Shown here: one piece after another, positions 5,873 to 12,065 of the stretch
Layout of the letters: each line of letters begins with the position of its first letter
How positions within the stretch are numbered: the first letter of the stretch is position 1
From: Deltaproteobacteria bacterium
Lineage (GTDB): Bacteria; Desulfobacterota; GWC2-55-46; S146-73
Direction: 5' to 3'
Assembly (NCBI GenBank): GCA_015492355.1
Contig: WGFF01000360.1
Coordinates: forward strand, 1 to 12,065
Length of the DNA stretch: 12,065 bases
The notes under the pieces: generated by a model
Told to the model about the DNA's origin: nothing
The model's database searches: none
The model's input: only the letters and a program-made list of their open reading frames with translations
Position numbers and translations under genes: made by a program

Positions 5873-8224
5873 ATGGAGAACAGGACCCGCATCTATGTAA
5901 CAGGTATCGTACAGGGAGTTGGATTCCGCCCCTTTGTCTACAACCTTGCAAGGAAGTACAACCTCAGGGGCTTCTGCCTGAACGATACAAGGGGTGTTGT
6001 CATAGAGGTGGAAGGGGACGGTATAGATGGGTTCATAGAGGAGCTCAAAAAGTCCCCTCCCCCTCTTTCGAGGATAGAGAATCTCACAACAGAGAGCCTT
6101 CCGTCCGCAAGGTTCAAAGACTTCAGGATAGAGGAGAGCCTGCACAAAAGGGAAATGTTTACACTCATCTCACCTGACATATCCACCTGTACGGACTGCC
6201 TGAGGGAACTATTCTCACCAGGAGACAGACGGTATCTCTATCCTTTCATAAACTGTACAAACTGCGGACCGAGATATTCCATAGTGCTGGATATACCCTA
6301 CGACAGGGTAAACACCACCATGAAGGTATTTCGGATGTGCGGAGAGTGCGAAAGGGAGTATAACGATCCCTTAAACAGGAGGTTCCATGCCCAGCCCAAT
6401 GCCTGTGAGGTGTGTGGTCCAGAGGTATGGCTCATCGAGAAGGGGGAAAACCCGGAGGGGGACAGGGAGACCAAAAACTTCAGCGCCATAAAAAAGACCG
6501 CAGAACTCCTCCTGGACGGTGCCATCGTTGCCATAAAGGGGCTTGGGGGCTTCCACCTTGCCTGTGACGCAACCAACACAAAGGCGGTCAGGACCCTCAG
6601 GGAAAGAAAGAGAAAGAACAACAAACCCTTTGCCATAATGGCCCTGGATGTAGAGACTGTAAAGACCTTCTGCAGGGTCTCATCCGAAGAAGAGGAAATA
6701 CTCAAGGGGAGGGTGCGCCCCATAGTGATAATGGAAAAGGTACTTCCCAGCCCCATATCCCCTGATGTTGCACCATCCAACAACTACCTCGGTGTGATGC
6801 TTCCGTACACACCCATTCACCATCTTCTCTTCAATGTGGAAGGGGCTCGGTTCACAGCCCTCGTCATGACGAGCGGTAATATAGCGGATGAGCCCATCGT
6901 CACATCCAACCCCACTGCCCTCAAAAGACTCTCCTCCATTGCTGACTTCTTCCTCCTCCACAACAGGGACATCTGCATGAGGGTGGATGACTCCATTGTA
7001 AGGGTAAGGAAGAGAAAGACCCACACCATAAGACGGGCACGGGGGTTTGTACCTGAACCACTCGATATGGGTGAAGAAATGGCGGATATACTTGCAACAG
7101 GTGCAGAGCTCAAAAATACGTTCTGTATCACAAAGGGACGCTATGCAATAATGAGCCAGCACATAGGAGACCTTGAGAACATGGAGACACTTGATTTCTT
7201 CAGGGAGGTGCTCAGGAATCTCAAAAACACCTTCCGTTCCGATCCCCACTTCGTTGCACACGACCTCCATCCTGACTACCTTTCCACACGATTTGCAGAG
7301 GAATACCACAGGGAGATCGAAAGACACCACTCCCATACCGACATAATACCTGTCCAGCACCACCATGCCCACATAGTGAGTGTGATGGCAGAACACAACA
7401 TAAAAAAAGAGGTCATAGGGGTTGCCTTCGATGGTACAGGCTATGGGCTCGATGGCAGGATATGGGGTGGGGAGTTCCTTGTAGCCAGCAGAAAGGATTT
7501 TGTAAGAAAGGCACACCTCAATTATGTGCCACTTCCTGGAGGGGACAGGGCAGTAAAGGAACCCTGGAGGATGGCTGTATCCTATCTCTATCATACCTTC
7601 GGGGATGAGATGACGGGCAGGGTACCGTCCTTCTTCAAGAGGTTTGAAAGAAAGAGGATAGATGCCATAGTGGGGATGATAAAAAGGGGTATCAACTCCC
7701 CTCTTACATCAAGTGTAGGACGGCTATTCGACTGTATATCCTCCCTTGCTGGCATAAGGGACGTTGTAACCTTTGAGGCAGAATCTGCCATAGAATTGGA
7801 GATGATCGCTGGCACAGGCTGTGGTATGCCAGAGCCATTCCACTATCCCTTCGACCTGATACGCAAAAAGAGGATAATCATAGATACACGCCCTATTATA
7901 AAGGGTGTGGTCTATGATATAGAAAGGGGTTGTGAACCAAAGGAGATAGCCATCAAATTCCACCATACCATGGCAGAGATAATACTCGGTGTGGTAAGGA
8001 TTCTGAGAGAGGAGCGGGATATAAACGATGTTGTGCTGAGTGGGGGTGTGTTCCAGAACAGGATACTCCTTGACCTTGCAGGTGATAGACTCGAAAGAGA
8101 GGGTTTTAAGGTATGGCTCAACGAGAGGGTGCCAGCAAATGATGGCGGGATATCACTCGGTCAGGCAATAGTGGCATGGGAGAATATAAGGGACCTTTAC
8201 GGAAAGAGCCTTAAAAGACACTGA
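5873..8224 (+). CDS. hypF: Carbamoyltransferase HypF
   Basis: HypF converts carbamoyl phosphate to a carbamoyl-adenylate and transfers the carbamoyl group to the C-terminal Cys of HypE, the first step of cyanide ligand synthesis. All domains are present in order. An acylphosphatase domain has GIVQGVGFRPFVY at 11-23. Two zinc fingers follow (C106, C109, C128, C131; C156, C159, C178, C181). A YrdC-like domain spans about 204-395. A Kae1-like domain has HHHAH at 496-500 and GTGYGLDGRIWGGE at 521-534. At 783 residues it is slightly longer than E. coli HypF (750). GGGAAAGAGG precedes the ATG. Within this operon hypF sits between hypB and hypC rather than apart. Confidence 0.97.
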   Translation: MENRTRIYVTGIVQGVGFRPFVYNLARKYNLRGFCLNDTRGVVIEVEGDGIDGFIEELKKSPPPLSRIENLTTESLPSARFKDFRIEESLHKREMFTLISPDISTCTDCLRELFSPGDRRYLYPFINCTNCGPRYSIVLDIPYDRVNTTMKVFRMCGECEREYNDPLNRRFHAQPNACEVCGPEVWLIEKGENPEGDRETKNFSAIKKTAELLLDGAIVAIKGLGGFHLACDATNTKAVRTLRERKRKNNKPFAIMALDVETVKTFCRVSSEEEEILKGRVRPIVIMEKVLPSPISPDVAPSNNYLGVMLPYTPIHHLLFNVEGARFTALVMTSGNIADEPIVTSNPTALKRLSSIADFFLLHNRDICMRVDDSIVRVRKRKTHTIRRARGFVPEPLDMGEEMADILATGAELKNTFCITKGRYAIMSQHIGDLENMETLDFFREVLRNLKNTFRSDPHFVAHDLHPDYLSTRFAEEYHREIERHHSHTDIIPVQHHHAHIVSVMAEHNIKKEVIGVAFDGTGYGLDGRIWGGEFLVASRKDFVRKAHLNYVPLPGGDRAVKEPWRMAVSYLYHTFGDEMTGRVPSFFKRFERKRIDAIVGMIKRGINSPLTSSVGRLFDCISSLAGIRDVVTFEAESAIELEMIAGTGCGMPEPFHYPFDLIRKKRIIIDTRPIIKGVVYDIERGCEPKEIAIKFHHTMAEIILGVVRILREERDINDVVLSGGVFQNRILLDLAGDRLEREGFKVWLNERVPANDGGISLGQAIVAWENIRDLYGKSLKRH

Positions 8225-8232
8225 AAAGGAAG

Positions 8233-8460
8233 ATGTGCCTCGGTATTCCAGGAAAGGTAGTCGAGATAAACGACTTTGTCGCCAAGGTGGATGTGGGCGG
8301 GAGTAGAAAGGATGCGAGTTTGATACTACTCGACGATGTGAAGGAGGGCGATTATGTGATAGTCCATGCAGGCTTCGCCATACAGAAGGTGGACGAGAAG
8401 GAAGCCTTAAAAACCCTTGAACTCGTGGATGAGATAATAAGCGGAGGGAGGTTCCTTTAA
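8233..8460 (+). CDS. hypC: Hydrogenase assembly chaperone HypC
   Basis: HypC forms a complex with HypD on which Fe(CN)2CO is built, then carries the iron centre to the large-subunit precursor. The N-terminus MCLGIPGKV has the essential Cys2, and H45 lies in the conserved HAGFA. At 75 residues it has the usual length. AAAAGGAAG stands just before the ATG, and the gene starts 8 nt after the hypF stop. One hypC/hybG-type chaperone is present for one hydrogenase. Confidence 0.96.
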   Translation: MCLGIPGKVVEINDFVAKVDVGGSRKDASLILLDDVKEGDYVIVHAGFAIQKVDEKEALKTLELVDEIISGGRFL

Positions 8461-8509
8461 GGTCTCCTACCATAAGGGCGACACCTCCCTTGCAGGTTTA
8501 CCGAAGACC
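8461..8509 (+). other. Potential hairpin between hypC and hypD
   Basis: In this 92-nt gap, unusually long for the operon, GGTCT (8461-8465) can pair with AGACC (8505-8509), CCT (8466-8468) with AGG (8494-8496), and AAGGG (8474-8478) with CCCTT (8487-8491) around an 8-nt loop. It begins at the base after the hypC stop. It has no U-run, so it is not an intrinsic terminator; RNA processing or stability control is possible. The bases also form part of an open frame without a start codon (8441-8569). Confidence 0.3.
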
Positions 8510-8552
8510 CCACAGACCTTGGACACAAAGATATATCCCACTGGAGTGAGGG

Positions 8553-9647
8553 ATGAAGTACATAGATGAATTCAGGGAAAAGAGAAGGATAAAGGGTATC
8601 CTCGAAAGTATAAGGAGGATATCCACAAAGCGCATAACCATAATGGAGATATGCGGTACCCATACCCATACCATATCCAGATACGGTATAAGGGAGGCTG
8701 TGCTGCCCAATATAAATCTCATATCTGGTCCTGGTTGTCCTGTATGTGTGACCCCTCCAGGGGATATAGAAAGGATAATCGAGTTTTCACGCAGGAGAAG
8801 GGATGTCATAATAGCCACCTTTGGCGATATGATGAAGGTACCGGGGAGGAGTAGTACACTCCAGGATGAGAAGGCACGTGGAGGGGACATAAGGGTTGTG
8901 TACTCCCCCATATCAGCCATAGAGATAGCATCTTCCAATCCGCAAAGGGAGGTCATCCTCTACGCGGTGGGTTTTGAGACAACCGCACCAACAGTGGCAG
9001 CAACTATACTCATGGCAGAGAGAAAGGGGCTTAAAAACCTCTCTATACTTTCCCTCCACAAGCTCACACCACCTGCGATGAGGGCACTTATGGAGAGTGG
9101 AGAGATAGATATAGACGGGTTTATATGTCCCGGTCATGTAACAGCCATAATAGGTGCGGGTGCCTACGAGTTCCTTTCCAGGGAGTACAGCTCACCGAGT
9201 GTGGTTGCAGGGTTCGAGCCACTCGATACACTCCAGGGTATATACATGCTCGTAAGGCAGATAGAGGAGGGAAAGAGCAACACAGAGATACAGTACTCCA
9301 GGGTAGTAACCTGGGAGGGTAACGAAAGGGCAAAGGCAGTTATGGATGAGGTCTTCGAGGTGTGCGATACGGACTGGAGGGGGATGGGCACCATTCCATC
9401 GAGTGGGCTGAGGATAAGGGATGAATTTGCTGGATTCGATGCGGAAAAGAGGTTCTCCATAGAGAGGATAGACTGTGGTGAGCCACCAGGGTGTGAATGT
9501 GGTAGGGTCCTTAAGGGGCTCATATCACCACCTGATTGCAGGCTCTTCGGCTCTGTGTGCACACCAGCCTCTCCTGTGGGTCCGTGCATGGTATCCTCAG
9601 AGGGTACCTGTGCAGCGTACTTCAGATACAGGAGTGTGGTGCAATGA
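8553..9647 (+). CDS. hypD: Hydrogenase formation protein HypD
   Basis: HypD is the [4Fe-4S] scaffold that, with HypC, holds and reduces the Fe(CN)2CO unit. CGTHTHT (residues 34-40), GPGCPVC (59-65), GFETTAP (140-146) and PGHVTAIIG (193-201) are all present. The C-terminal cluster ligands should be C329, C336, C345 and C353, with additional cysteines at 308, 314 and 316. The redox pair is C62 and C65. At 364 residues it has the normal length. GGAGTGAGGG precedes the ATG. The final codons overlap the hypE start (ATGA), so the two are probably coupled. Confidence 0.97.
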   Translation: MKYIDEFREKRRIKGILESIRRISTKRITIMEICGTHTHTISRYGIREAVLPNINLISGPGCPVCVTPPGDIERIIEFSRRRRDVIIATFGDMMKVPGRSSTLQDEKARGGDIRVVYSPISAIEIASSNPQREVILYAVGFETTAPTVAATILMAERKGLKNLSILSLHKLTPPAMRALMESGEIDIDGFICPGHVTAIIGAGAYEFLSREYSSPSVVAGFEPLDTLQGIYMLVRQIEEGKSNTEIQYSRVVTWEGNERAKAVMDEVFEVCDTDWRGMGTIPSSGLRIRDEFAGFDAEKRFSIERIDCGEPPGCECGRVLKGLISPPDCRLFGSVCTPASPVGPCMVSSEGTCAAYFRYRSVVQ

Positions 9648-10654
9648 GGGACGAAAGGATAGCACTCTCCCACGGCAGTGGCGGAAGACTCACACACCAC
9701 CTCATAGAGGATATGTTCCTAAGGTTCTTCGATGACCCCATCCTCCAGGAACTCAACGACCAGGCTATATTCAGGTCACCATCATCGAGGATAGCCTTTA
9801 CAACCGACTCCTACGTGGTGAATCCCATATTCTTCCCCGGTGGTGATATAGGTAAACTCTCTGTTTGTGGCACTGTGAACGACCTTGTTGTTGGCGGGGC
9901 AGAACCACTCTACATGAGTGTCTCCTTTATCATAGAGGAAGGACTCCCTGTTACAGACCTGGAAAGGATAGTTGCCTCCATGGCAGAGACCTCAAGGAAG
10001 ACAGGCATAAGGATAGTAACAGGGGATACAAAGGTGGTGGAGAGAAACAAGGGGGACAAGATATTCATAAACACCACCGGTATAGGTGTTGTGAGGGATG
10101 GTATAGACCTTTCACCGAGGCACATAAAGCCAGGGGATGTGATAATCGTCTCAGGCACCATCGGAGACCACGGTATCGCCATACTCACCCACAGGGAGGG
10201 CATCGGCATGGAAACACCGGTGGAGAGTGACTGTGCCCCGCTCAATGGTCTTGTAAGGGACATACTCGATGGTTCTGACGGCATAAGGGCTATGCGTGAT
10301 CCCACACGCGGTGGACTCGCAACAGTGCTCAACGAGTTTGCCCATCAGTGCGGGTTATGTATCCTCGTAAAGGAGGAGGACGTACCTGTGAGGGACGAGG
10401 TAAGGGGGGCTTGCGAGATACTCGGGTTTGATCCCCTCTACCTTGCAAACGAGGGAAAGATAGTTGTGGTGGCATCGGAAGATGAGGCTTCTGGTATACT
10501 CGATGCCATGAGAAAGAATCCCCTGGGCAGAGAGGCTTCCATAATCGGGAGGGTTTTAAAGGAGCCTGAAAGAAAGGTACTCATAGAAACACCGGTGGGC
10601 AACAGAAGGATACTCGATATGCCATCCGGAGAACAGTTGCCAAGGATATGTTAA
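9644..10654 (+). CDS. hypE: Carbamoyl dehydratase HypE
   Basis: HypE dehydrates the thiocarboxamide made on its C-terminal Cys by HypF into a thiocyanate and donates the cyanide to iron on HypC-HypD. The ATG at 9644 is chosen because the family begins here (SHGSGG at residues 9-14); the frame is open 36 codons further upstream inside hypD but unlike HypE. AIR-synthase-like signatures are TTDSYVV (53-59) and CGTVNDL (75-81). The chain ends PRIC, with the catalytic Cys as last residue, C336. GGAG lies 9 nt before the start. The stop overlaps the convergent minus-strand gene by 4 bp. Confidence 0.97.
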   Translation: MRDERIALSHGSGGRLTHHLIEDMFLRFFDDPILQELNDQAIFRSPSSRIAFTTDSYVVNPIFFPGGDIGKLSVCGTVNDLVVGGAEPLYMSVSFIIEEGLPVTDLERIVASMAETSRKTGIRIVTGDTKVVERNKGDKIFINTTGIGVVRDGIDLSPRHIKPGDVIIVSGTIGDHGIAILTHREGIGMETPVESDCAPLNGLVRDILDGSDGIRAMRDPTRGGLATVLNEFAHQCGLCILVKEEDVPVRDEVRGACEILGFDPLYLANEGKIVVVASEDEASGILDAMRKNPLGREASIIGRVLKEPERKVLIETPVGNRRILDMPSGEQLPRIC

Positions 10655-11604
10655 TCCATCCTGAGAAGTACCTTGAGTGCATCTCCCCTGCCCGCCCTGT
10701 GGAAGGCTTCGTCTCCCCTTTTGAGTGGAAACTCATCCGTCACCATAGACCTTACATCCACAAGCCCCTTTCTCAGGGCATTAAGGGCTGGCTCAAAGGG
10801 ACCACACCTTGAACCTATAACCTCTATCTCGTCTACAACCACCCTGTTCACATCGAACCACCTCTTTTCTCTGATGGTGGTCTTAACCACGACCTTTCCT
10901 CTGGCTCTCACAAGACCTATCGCCATACCTATACCGTCTGGTGAGCCTGTCGCATCCACCACACAGTCGAAATCCCCCTCGTTGAGGTCATGGATGCATA
11001 CTGTATTTATGTCCCTTCTTTTGAGTATGGAGAGTTTCTCAGGGTGTTTCCCCACCACTGTAAGCCTGCATCCTCTAAGTGCCAGCACCTGTGATACAAC
11101 AAGACCGAGCCTGCCATCCCCGAGCACACAGACCCTGTCATCAGGGCTTATATTCACCTGTTCTGTAATCTCGAAGGCTGATGCAAGGGGTTCTGTAAAC
11201 ACAGCCTCCTCATCCGTGATGGACTCATCCACCACATGGAGGTTCTCCTCAGGCAGGGATAGATACTCTGCAAATGCACCGTCTTTTTTAAGTATGCCGA
11301 GGACACTGCGATAGGGACAGTGATTTTTCATCCCTCTTTCACAGTACATGCATCTGCCACAGCCGATATTTATCTCCCCCACCACCCTCCTGCCCACAAG
11401 CCCACTGGTGGCGCACTCCTCCACCATGCCCACGAACTCATGACCTGGGACACCCCTGAAATCCATATAGCCCTTTACGATTTCGAGATCAGTCGAACAT
11501 ATCCCAGCAAGTATCACCCTTATGAGAGCCTCTCCCTTTCGAGCCCTGGGCTCTGGATAATCATCCCTGACCGATAACCTTCCGTCGAAGAAAATCGCCT
11601 GCAT
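10651..11604 (-). CDS. Zinc-dependent medium-chain dehydrogenase
   Basis: A member of the zinc alcohol dehydrogenase / threonine dehydrogenase-like group, an NAD(P)-dependent oxidoreductase of unknown substrate. From the ATG at 11604 it has 317 residues. The catalytic zinc site is C36 (GICSTD) and H55-E56 (GHE), with E139 a further candidate ligand. The structural zinc site is C82, C85, C88 and C96. The nucleotide-binding fold follows with GDGRLG near 162-167. The frame could extend to a TTG at 11667, but that lies in a hairpin and adds 21 residues before the usual first strand (MQAIFF). No good binding site is seen before 11604. At 317 residues it is slightly short for the family (about 340-350). 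It is convergent with the hydrogenase operon, so a functional link is not implied. Confidence 0.9.
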   Translation of the reverse strand: MQAIFFDGRLSVRDDYPEPRARKGEALIRVILAGICSTDLEIVKGYMDFRGVPGHEFVGMVEECATSGLVGRRVVGEINIGCGRCMYCERGMKNHCPYRSVLGILKKDGAFAEYLSLPEENLHVVDESITDEEAVFTEPLASAFEITEQVNISPDDRVCVLGDGRLGLVVSQVLALRGCRLTVVGKHPEKLSILKRRDINTVCIHDLNEGDFDCVVDATGSPDGIGMAIGLVRARGKVVVKTTIREKRWFDVNRVVVDEIEVIGSRCGPFEPALNALRKGLVDVRSMVTDEFPLKRGDEAFHRAGRGDALKVLLRMD

Positions 11605-11656
11605 GGTCTTATAAGAGGCTAAATTAATCGAAGGTAATGGGTCATCAAATCGTGCC

Positions 11657-11698
11657 CCCTTTCCCAAAAAACTTTAGATTAAAAGTTTTGGGGAAGGG
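11657..11698. repeat. Long imperfect palindrome, upstream of the dehydrogenase
   Basis: The left arm 11657-11675 (starting CCCTTTCCC) pairs with the right arm 11682-11698 (ending GGGGAAGGG). This gives 17 base pairs, one of them G-U, with a 2-nt bulge (A666-A667) and a six-base loop AGATTA. It lies 53-94 bases upstream of the dehydrogenase ATG. It would form a strong hairpin in DNA or RNA of either strand. It may belong to a dispersed extragenic repeat together with the adjacent palindrome. Confidence 0.6.
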
Positions 11699-11700
11699 AG

Positions 11701-11740
11701 TTTGAGGGAAACCACTTTTACAAAAGGGGTTTCCCTCAGG
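11701..11740. repeat. Second long palindrome adjacent to the first
   Basis: GAGGGAAACC (11704-11713) and GGTTTCCCTC (11728-11737) are perfect inverted repeats. After one mismatch the stem continues as CTTT/AAAG (11715-11718 with 11723-11726) around a small loop. Flanking bases add T11703-A11738 and wobble pairs. It starts only 2 bases after the previous palindrome. Neither has a T-run on either side that would make it a standard terminator. Confidence 0.65.
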
Positions 11741-11821
11741 ATACAGGTAAAGTTTAGTCTGAAAAAGATACCCACTACCTAATCGAATTAAAAGTCCATC
11801 GTGGAATAGAGACGCTTAACC

Positions 11822-11958
11822 TAAGGAAACTCTGAAAAATCGGCTTTCTTGTCATTGCGAGTGAAGCATATCAAGCCCATTTTCATATAAATTAACAACT
11901 TTGGAGATTGTTTTATCGCTTCAATCCTCGCAATGACGAATTGATCAGAGTTTCCCTA
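11822..11958. repeat. Palindromic repeat element with GTCATTGCGAG arms (MITE-like)
   Basis: The outer arms GGAAACTCTGA (11825-11835) and TCAGAGTTTCC (11945-11955) are perfect inverted repeats. Inside them GTCATTGCGAG (11851-11861) and CTCGCAATGAC (11927-11937) are also perfect, followed by TGAAGC/GCTTCA (11862-11867, 11918-11923). The centre (11868-11917) is AT-rich and not palindromic. GTCATTGCGAG with GAAGC is known to me as the core of abundant dispersed palindromes in many anaerobic and some intracellular bacteria. No coding capacity is seen, so it would be a non-autonomous element. The stretch 11741-11821 before it shows nothing recognisable. Confidence 0.65.
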
Positions 11959-11972
11959 ATCTTAAAATCTCC

Positions 11973-11991
11973 TATCCCTTTTCAAGGGATA
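11973..11991 (-). terminator. Probable terminator for the minus-strand gene at the right edge
   Basis: TATCCCTT (11973-11980) pairs with AAGGGATA (11984-11991), an 8-bp stem with a 3-base loop. It lies 6 nt beyond the TAG of the minus-strand frame ending at 11998. On that strand it is followed by AGGAGATTTTAAG, so the T-run is short and displaced, and termination may be weak. Confidence 0.4.
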
Positions 11992-11997
11992 TTGTCC

Positions 11998-12065
11998 CTA
12001 TGATACTGGGTGATGTTCTCTATAGTACCTGCAGTACTCCCTTATCCTGCATACATCACACCTCG
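11998..12065 (-). CDS. C-terminal end of a Cys-rich protein, cut by window edge
   Basis: A minus-strand frame enters from the right edge and ends at TAG (complement of 11998-12000). The last 21 residues are visible and read R-C-D-V-C-R-I-R-E-Y-C, then RYYREHHPVS. A CxxC with a third Cys five residues after it suggests a zinc or iron-sulfur site near the C-terminus. The hairpin just past the stop supports a true gene end. The family cannot be recognised from this fragment, and an open frame of this length can arise by chance. Confidence 0.4.
   Translation of the reverse strand, partial: RCDVCRIREYCRYYREHHPVS

Noticed and set aside
9536..9643. N-terminal extension of HypE inside hypD
   Set aside because: The 36 extra residues are read from hypD in another frame and are unlike HypE; the ATGA overlap at 9644 gives the canonical start.
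11605..11667. Longer dehydrogenase from a TTG at 11667
   Set aside because: The added 21 residues precede the usual first strand of the family and begin inside a strong palindrome.
1..12065. CRISPR arrays, tRNA or rRNA genes, transposase genes
   Set aside because: No regularly spaced direct repeats, no cloverleaf or rRNA sequence, and no transposase-like frame was recognised by reading both strands; only non-coding palindromes are present.

Overview
The window holds one complete, co-directional operon for a membrane-bound, quinone-linked uptake hydrogenase and its maturation machinery (888-10654, + strand). It is flanked on the left by small membrane-protein genes and on the right by a minus-strand zinc dehydrogenase and a repeat-rich intergenic region. 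Codon use in the operon is strongly AGG/AGA for Arg and ATA for Ile. This style, with a Tat-exported H2-oxidising enzyme and selenocysteine use, points to an anaerobic, possibly thermophilic, H2-consuming bacterium such as a Desulfobacterota or Nitrospirota member. That assignment is inference; no taxonomic marker gene is present.

The main result is that the large subunit does not end where an ordinary translation stops. An in-frame TGA at 3600-3602 sits exactly at the first Cys of the C-terminal CxxC that binds the active-site nickel. The frame continues as M-A-C-A-V-H plus a 15-residue tail to TAG at 3666-3668, nine bases before the next gene. A 7-bp hairpin with a GU-containing loop lies 10 nt after the TGA, as expected of a bacterial SECIS. 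The small subunit also has a Cys (C297) where [NiFe] enzymes have a Pro, giving the fourth ligand for a medial [4Fe-4S] cluster, as in [NiFeSe] hydrogenases. Together these identify a [NiFeSe] hydrogenase with selenocysteine at residue 519. Unlike the well-known Desulfovibrio-type enzymes, which pass electrons to periplasmic cytochrome c3, this one has a C-terminal transmembrane anchor and its own cytochrome b.

Layout: 1-299 (-) holds a small single-span membrane peptide followed by the start of a second membrane protein. 358-465 (+) holds another single-span peptide behind a candidate promoter. 466-887 has no convincing larger gene but carries inverted repeats upstream of the hydrogenase. 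888-4743 encodes the small subunit, large subunit, cytochrome b and maturation endopeptidase. 4836-10654 encodes HypA, HypB, HypF, HypC, HypD and HypE, tightly packed and in places overlapping. 10651-11604 (-) encodes a zinc-dependent medium-chain dehydrogenase that overlaps hypE tail to tail by 4 bp. 11605-11997 contains three imperfect palindromes, the last carrying inward-facing GTCATTGCGAG arms, and a probable terminator. 11998-12065 (-) is the Cys-rich end of a gene that runs off the window.

How it works together: HypF and HypE make the cyanide ligands, HypC and HypD assemble Fe(CN)2CO, and HypA and HypB insert nickel. The endopeptidase then removes the tail after His525. The folded heterodimer is exported by the small subunit's Tat signal and anchored beside cytochrome b, which would pass electrons from H2 to quinone. 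Genes for selenocysteine synthesis (selA, selB, selC, selD) are not in the window and must lie elsewhere if the reading is right.
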